A program made the translations under genes and the position numbers. Below, one piece after another: positions 60,835-64,000 of a DNA stretch of 64,000 bases (position 1 is the first letter of the stretch; each line of letters begins with the position of its first letter). The DNA lies in assembly GCA_037043015.1 (NCBI GenBank), contig CM073323.1, positions 10,103,758 to 10,167,757 on the forward strand, given 5' to 3'. The notes beneath the pieces are model-generated. The model saw only the letters and a list, made by a program, of their open reading frames with translations, was not told where the DNA came from and searched no databases. The DNA is from Bryum argenteum. Taxonomy: Eukaryota; Streptophyta; Bryopsida; Bryales; Bryaceae.

Positions 60835-61266
60835 TCATCCCAGTTTTCCAGCACGCGGGCGAGCCCATACGAATTGTCGTGATGAGCCCACACGAATTCG
60901 TCGAAATCGCTCCAGCCCTCTACCACATGTGGCTCCAGTTGAAGGAAGTGGAATCGTTGTTGCTGCTGCTCGGGGCAATTGAATGCATCCGAGTAGCTCT
61001 ACTTTTCTGGGTGGCGAGCAAGACTCACTTGTTGGTGGGGGCGATTGAAGAATTCCCAGTCGCTCCATGTTCTTTACAATGTAAGCTTCCGTGCATCCGT
61101 AGGTGTGCCTGGGATGGAATACGACGGCTTCTTCGGGTATAGTCGGCAGGTTTGGGGTCCAGGACCTCTTGAAGACCTTGTGCTGCGTCAACTCCATTGC
61201 CGCTGAAGCAACTCTGGTATGGAATGCATGAACGAAGCTAGAAGATTTGACTGTCGAAAAGCACAT
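60835..61266 (-). CDS. LPTI/LERLG family protein H, diverged (143 aa)
   Basis: Contains NLPTIPEEAVVFHPRHTYG, IVKNMERLGILQSPPPTSES and VELLGCIQLPRAAATT, aligning over the whole length with copies D and E, then a novel C-terminus rich in Arg (CGRGLERFRRIRVGSSRQ). The first ATG downstream of the TATA box is at 61266; the ATG that aligns with the paralogs' start is at 61197 (MELTQHKVFK), and either may be used. Most divergent intact member, outside the duplication arms. Function unknown. Confidence 0.65.
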   Translation of the reverse strand: MCFSTVKSSSFVHAFHTRVASAAMELTQHKVFKRSWTPNLPTIPEEAVVFHPRHTYGCTEAYIVKNMERLGILQSPPPTSESCSPPRKVELLGCIQLPRAAATTIPLPSTGATCGRGLERFRRIRVGSSRQFVWARPRAGKLG

Positions 61267-61308
61267 GACTTAGCAATTTAATCAGGTTTGCAAGGAAAAG
61301 CTCTCTCG

Positions 61309-61316
61309 TTTATATA
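61309..61316 (-). promoter_or_regulatory. TATA box of gene H
   Basis: CTATATAAACGAGAGAGC on the minus strand followed by TTTTCCTTGCAA. The arm copies C and E have CATAAACGGGATAGAGC or CATAAACAGGACAGAGC followed by TTTCCCTTGCAA at the same place, a conserved core promoter. Confidence 0.65.
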
Positions 61317-62302
61317 GCGCTCGAGGAGCTTTCTAACTTTACTGCCGAGGCTTGATAGAAAGGATTCTCCATGGCATCGAGGCCGATCGGACTGCAGAAT
61401 GCTTCGAATTATGGGCTTTGCATCTTGGTAGATATTAAAGTGAGTTCTGAAAACCAGCATTCTTACTCTTAAAATTGGGAACTGAAAAAACAATAACAAA
61501 GCTATTGCGAGGAGCTTTCGACACTGCCGACGGAGTAGCACTGGCAACTTCCTCCTGGGATCCAAGACCACTCGGCTTGAACCGAAGGAAATATCTATGG
61601 ATTTTGCAACTAATTAACAACAGGTTCCTACACAGGCTTTAGGATCGAGTGCACCATGATTCACACGAGTTTTATTGTGGAAAAGTAATAATTTTGTGCT
61701 CGTCATCATGTGATTCAGTTAGCAGTTTTTCATCATAGTGAGGATGCCGATAGTCTCCAAACATCTTATCACATGTGAGAAGTAGAATGAGAATGGTTCT
61801 TCTTTTCTGTATAAAGTCTAAGTCTGCTCACTCTTGCCACGAATCACATACTTTAAAAGTGCTCGTTATCATTCGCTCACATGCCACTCGAATTACATCA
61901 ATTTTCCTTTCTATTAGTGCGTGATGAACCACGAAGATGGTGATGGTATCATCACCATGACTGAGATCCCCAACTCAATAGAAAACCTACGCTCTCCCAC
62001 TTGCAAATTAAACCATCCTGTAATTTGTAATCGACTCAGAATGGCACACTCAGCCCAAGCGAACGCAGCAAACAGGTTGGAAAGGCAAATTTGATATGCT
62101 GGCTGCAGTTGCAGCAATAAAACTAAAAGTAATCAATGTAATTGTACATGTCTCCAGCAGTCCAGCTGCAGCTAGGATTTGCACAGCGGGCAAAAATGGC
62201 CTGGAATTGCAGACACTGCAAATGACCTGGCTGGTAATAATGAATGATTGAGTCCTACACTAGTCATAGAAAGAACATGTGGTGAGCACTAGGTCAGAAT
62301 AT
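61317..62302. other. Intergenic and CHS 3' flank
   Basis: No gene is supported. Minus-strand frames at 61278-61620 lie in the gene H promoter region. The last ~200 bp are probably CHS 3' untranslated sequence. Confidence 0.4.
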
Positions 62303-63499
62303 TTAAGCTGTTGCATTTCCTGCGGCCCGGAGCACAAGAACCTCCAGCGTCAGCCCTGGTCCGAAGCCGATAAAGAACCCGAACTCGCTACCCCCACCCA
62401 AAGTGCTTGCACCTGCCTTGATCGAGTTCTTCCTGATCTGATCAAGCACAAACAACACCGATGAGCTCGACATGTTTCCGTACTCTGATAGAATGTCGCG
62501 GCTGCCCTGCATCTTGTCCTTCGTCAGCTTCAGCTTCGCCTCCACCTGGTCCAGAATGGCCGGGCCTCCCGGGTGCACAGCCCAGAACATCTCGTTCCAC
62601 TCCGGCGACCCCACGCACTTCCGGGCCTCGGTCAGGAATTTCTCGATGTTCTTCGAGATCAGCCCGGGCACGTCCTTCATCAAGTGGAAGATCAGCCCCG
62701 CCTCCGTCAGATGCCCATCTATTGCACCATCACTCTCGGGAAGGATGGTTTCACCAGCCCAGTGAACCTCGAACAGGGGTTTCTCCACCTCCGGTTTAGG
62801 GTCCGATCCCACCACGTACACGCCCGCGCCATCCCCGAAGAGAGCGGACCCAACAAGCCCGTCCAAGTGATTCTCGCTCGGGGCTCGGTATGTCACGGCC
62901 GTGACCTCGCTGCAGACCGCCAGCACGCGCGCGCCCTTGTTATTCTCTGCCAGATCCTTGGCCACTCGCAGCACGGACGCCCCGCCGAAGCATCCCGTCT
63001 GGTACATCATCACGCGCTTCACGCTCGGCTTGAGGCCCAGCAGCTTCGCCAGCGCGTGGTCCGCGCCCGGCATGTTGACGCCGCTCGTGGTGGCGAAAAC
63101 GATGTGGGTGATGTCGGACTTGCGCCCGCCCCACTCCCTGATTGCTTTCACGGCTGCCTCGGCCGCGAGCTTGGGCACCTGGACTACCACAATGTCGTGG
63201 CGCACGTTCAGCGACGGCTCCATGTAGGTGCAGATGCCAGGGTTGGCCTTGAGCACCTCCTCCGTCAGAAACATGTGACGCTTGCGAATCCCCGACTTGT
63301 CACAGATACGCTTGAACTTGGCCTTAAGAGCTTCCTTGTCACCGCAATTGGTGATGTTGAAGAAGAAATCCGGATACTCTGATTGAAGGAACTCGGTGGG
63401 AGGCACAGCAGTGCCGATGCCCAAGACACACGCCGGCCCATCAGCACGCGGCTGGCCCCGGAATACCACAGGGGTGGCAGCAATTTGATCCTGGGCCAT
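62303..63499 (-). CDS. CHS: Chalcone synthase (type III polyketide synthase), 398 aa
   Basis: Condenses p-coumaroyl-CoA with three malonyl-CoA to naringenin chalcone, the entry step of flavonoid synthesis; cytosolic/ER-associated homodimer. The catalytic set is complete: Cys170 (MYQTGCFGG), Phe221, Phe271, His309 and Asn342, each six residues after alfalfa CHS numbering. Active-site shaping residues Thr138, Ser139, Thr200, Thr203, Gly217, Ile260, Gly262 and Ser344 are those of true CHS, not stilbene synthase or other variants, and the GFGPG loop is at 378-382. Single exon: the intron usual at the Cys60-region codon of seed-plant CHS is absent, as in part of the moss family. High GC and strong codon bias distinguish it from the surroundings. 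Intact. Confidence 0.97.
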   Translation of the reverse strand: MAQDQIAATPVVFRGQPRADGPACVLGIGTAVPPTEFLQSEYPDFFFNITNCGDKEALKAKFKRICDKSGIRKRHMFLTEEVLKANPGICTYMEPSLNVRHDIVVVQVPKLAAEAAVKAIREWGGRKSDITHIVFATTSGVNMPGADHALAKLLGLKPSVKRVMMYQTGCFGGASVLRVAKDLAENNKGARVLAVCSEVTAVTYRAPSENHLDGLVGSALFGDGAGVYVVGSDPKPEVEKPLFEVHWAGETILPESDGAIDGHLTEAGLIFHLMKDVPGLISKNIEKFLTEARKCVGSPEWNEMFWAVHPGGPAILDQVEAKLKLTKDKMQGSRDILSEYGNMSSSSVLFVLDQIRKNSIKAGASTLGGGSEFGFFIGFGPGLTLEVLVLRAAGNATA

Positions 63500-64000
63500 A
63501 GCTAGCGGCTGTGTTTCGGAACTAGAAACTCTTTCAACCGATTTGAGATCCGTGAAAGGAGAGGGTGCTGATCGTGGGAGAGATGAGCAGATTGCTAGTC
63601 TTCTTCCTGGTCGAGAGATGATTTGAAGTCTGAGATGGAGTGGTTGATTGTATGACAGGATTTGTGGTTTGGCTGTTTTATTGTGGAGCCTGCGAGCAGC
63701 ACGGGGTCAGAGTCTTGAGCACAAGCAGCGTTGAACAGACTGTTGATTGGAGTGGTCACCAGGGTGTTGCAATGGAGGTCGGCAGGTCCAAGATTCTATG
63801 CGTGTCATTCTGTTGACACTGTGAAAGTTGAACTGAGTTGACAGAGGCTTTTCAACACAAAAGAAATTGCCTCCCAAGCACTTGAGGACAACTGTATCAT
63901 CCAAACGAATACAACACTTCTATCAGAGTTCGAGTGACATGTTGTGGTTCATCCACGCTTGAAGTAGAGTGGTCTAAAGTGGAGCATGTTCCATAATGGA
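63500..64000 (-). promoter_or_regulatory. CHS leader and promoter
   Basis: The leader up to ~63650 is CT-rich on the minus strand. An AATAAAA sequence at 63682-63676 is a possible TATA box. I see no certain light-response element such as a paired H-box and G-box. Confidence 0.4.

Noticed and set aside
62573-63382. 269-codon plus-strand frame opposite CHS
   Set aside because: Antisense shadow caused by the high GC and third-position bias of the CHS gene; no recognisable product.

Overview
The window is nuclear plant DNA, most likely from a moss and probably Physcomitrium (Physcomitrella) patens. The evidence is a chalcone synthase that matches, as I remember it, the intronless moss CHS series, plant-type ATG101, PPR-SMR and serine carboxypeptidase-like genes with short GT-AG introns, a fossil insert of plastid DNA, and AT-rich intergenic DNA full of small inverted-repeat transposons. 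The species is inferred from memory, not from a search.

Layout. 1-5.5 kb: the first exon of an unrecognised gene leaving the left edge, then a PPR-SMR gene on the minus strand with an intron-containing 5' leader. 5.6-15 kb: no recognisable gene; a TTAA-flanked MITE, a 1.4-kb array of a degenerate 18-bp repeat, dispersed AT-rich repeats and two long TA microsatellites. 15-33.6 kb: arm 1 of an inverted segmental duplication, holding four copies of a small unrecognised gene family and an intact 14-exon serine carboxypeptidase-like gene. Arm 1 is interrupted by a complete 5.9-kb Ty1/copia element, a second TTAA MITE and a 1-kb plastid-derived insert. 34.4-36.6 kb: ATG101, divergent from the carboxypeptidase gene. 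36.6-49 kb: repeats and MITEs around one small unrecognised gene (44.4 kb). 49-55.1 kb: arm 2, in opposite orientation, with a carboxypeptidase pseudogene and three family copies. 55.2-60.8 kb: repeats, including a CACTA-type foldback MITE. 60.8-61.3 kb: a diverged eighth family copy. 62.3-63.5 kb: chalcone synthase.

The most interesting content is the small gene family, called here the LPTI/LERLG family. It has eight copies, single-exon, about 100-185 residues. Each has a short N-terminal LPTI-x-E block, and most carry one or more copies of a basic motif of the form KLERLG-x-T-x-LPR-V-A, which in the 15.4-kb copy is repeated at an exact 96-nt period. I recognise no domain. Copies share promoter and 3' sequence, and several are broken (a repeat deletion, a premature stop, a retrotransposon in the 5' leader, a frameshifted C-terminus).

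The two arms act as each other's control: arm 2 keeps the empty site for the copia element, for the plastid insert and approximately for one TTAA MITE, so insertion boundaries and target duplications can be read directly. The conserved housekeeping genes (PPR-SMR, ATG101, CHS) are intact and have no evident functional link to each other.
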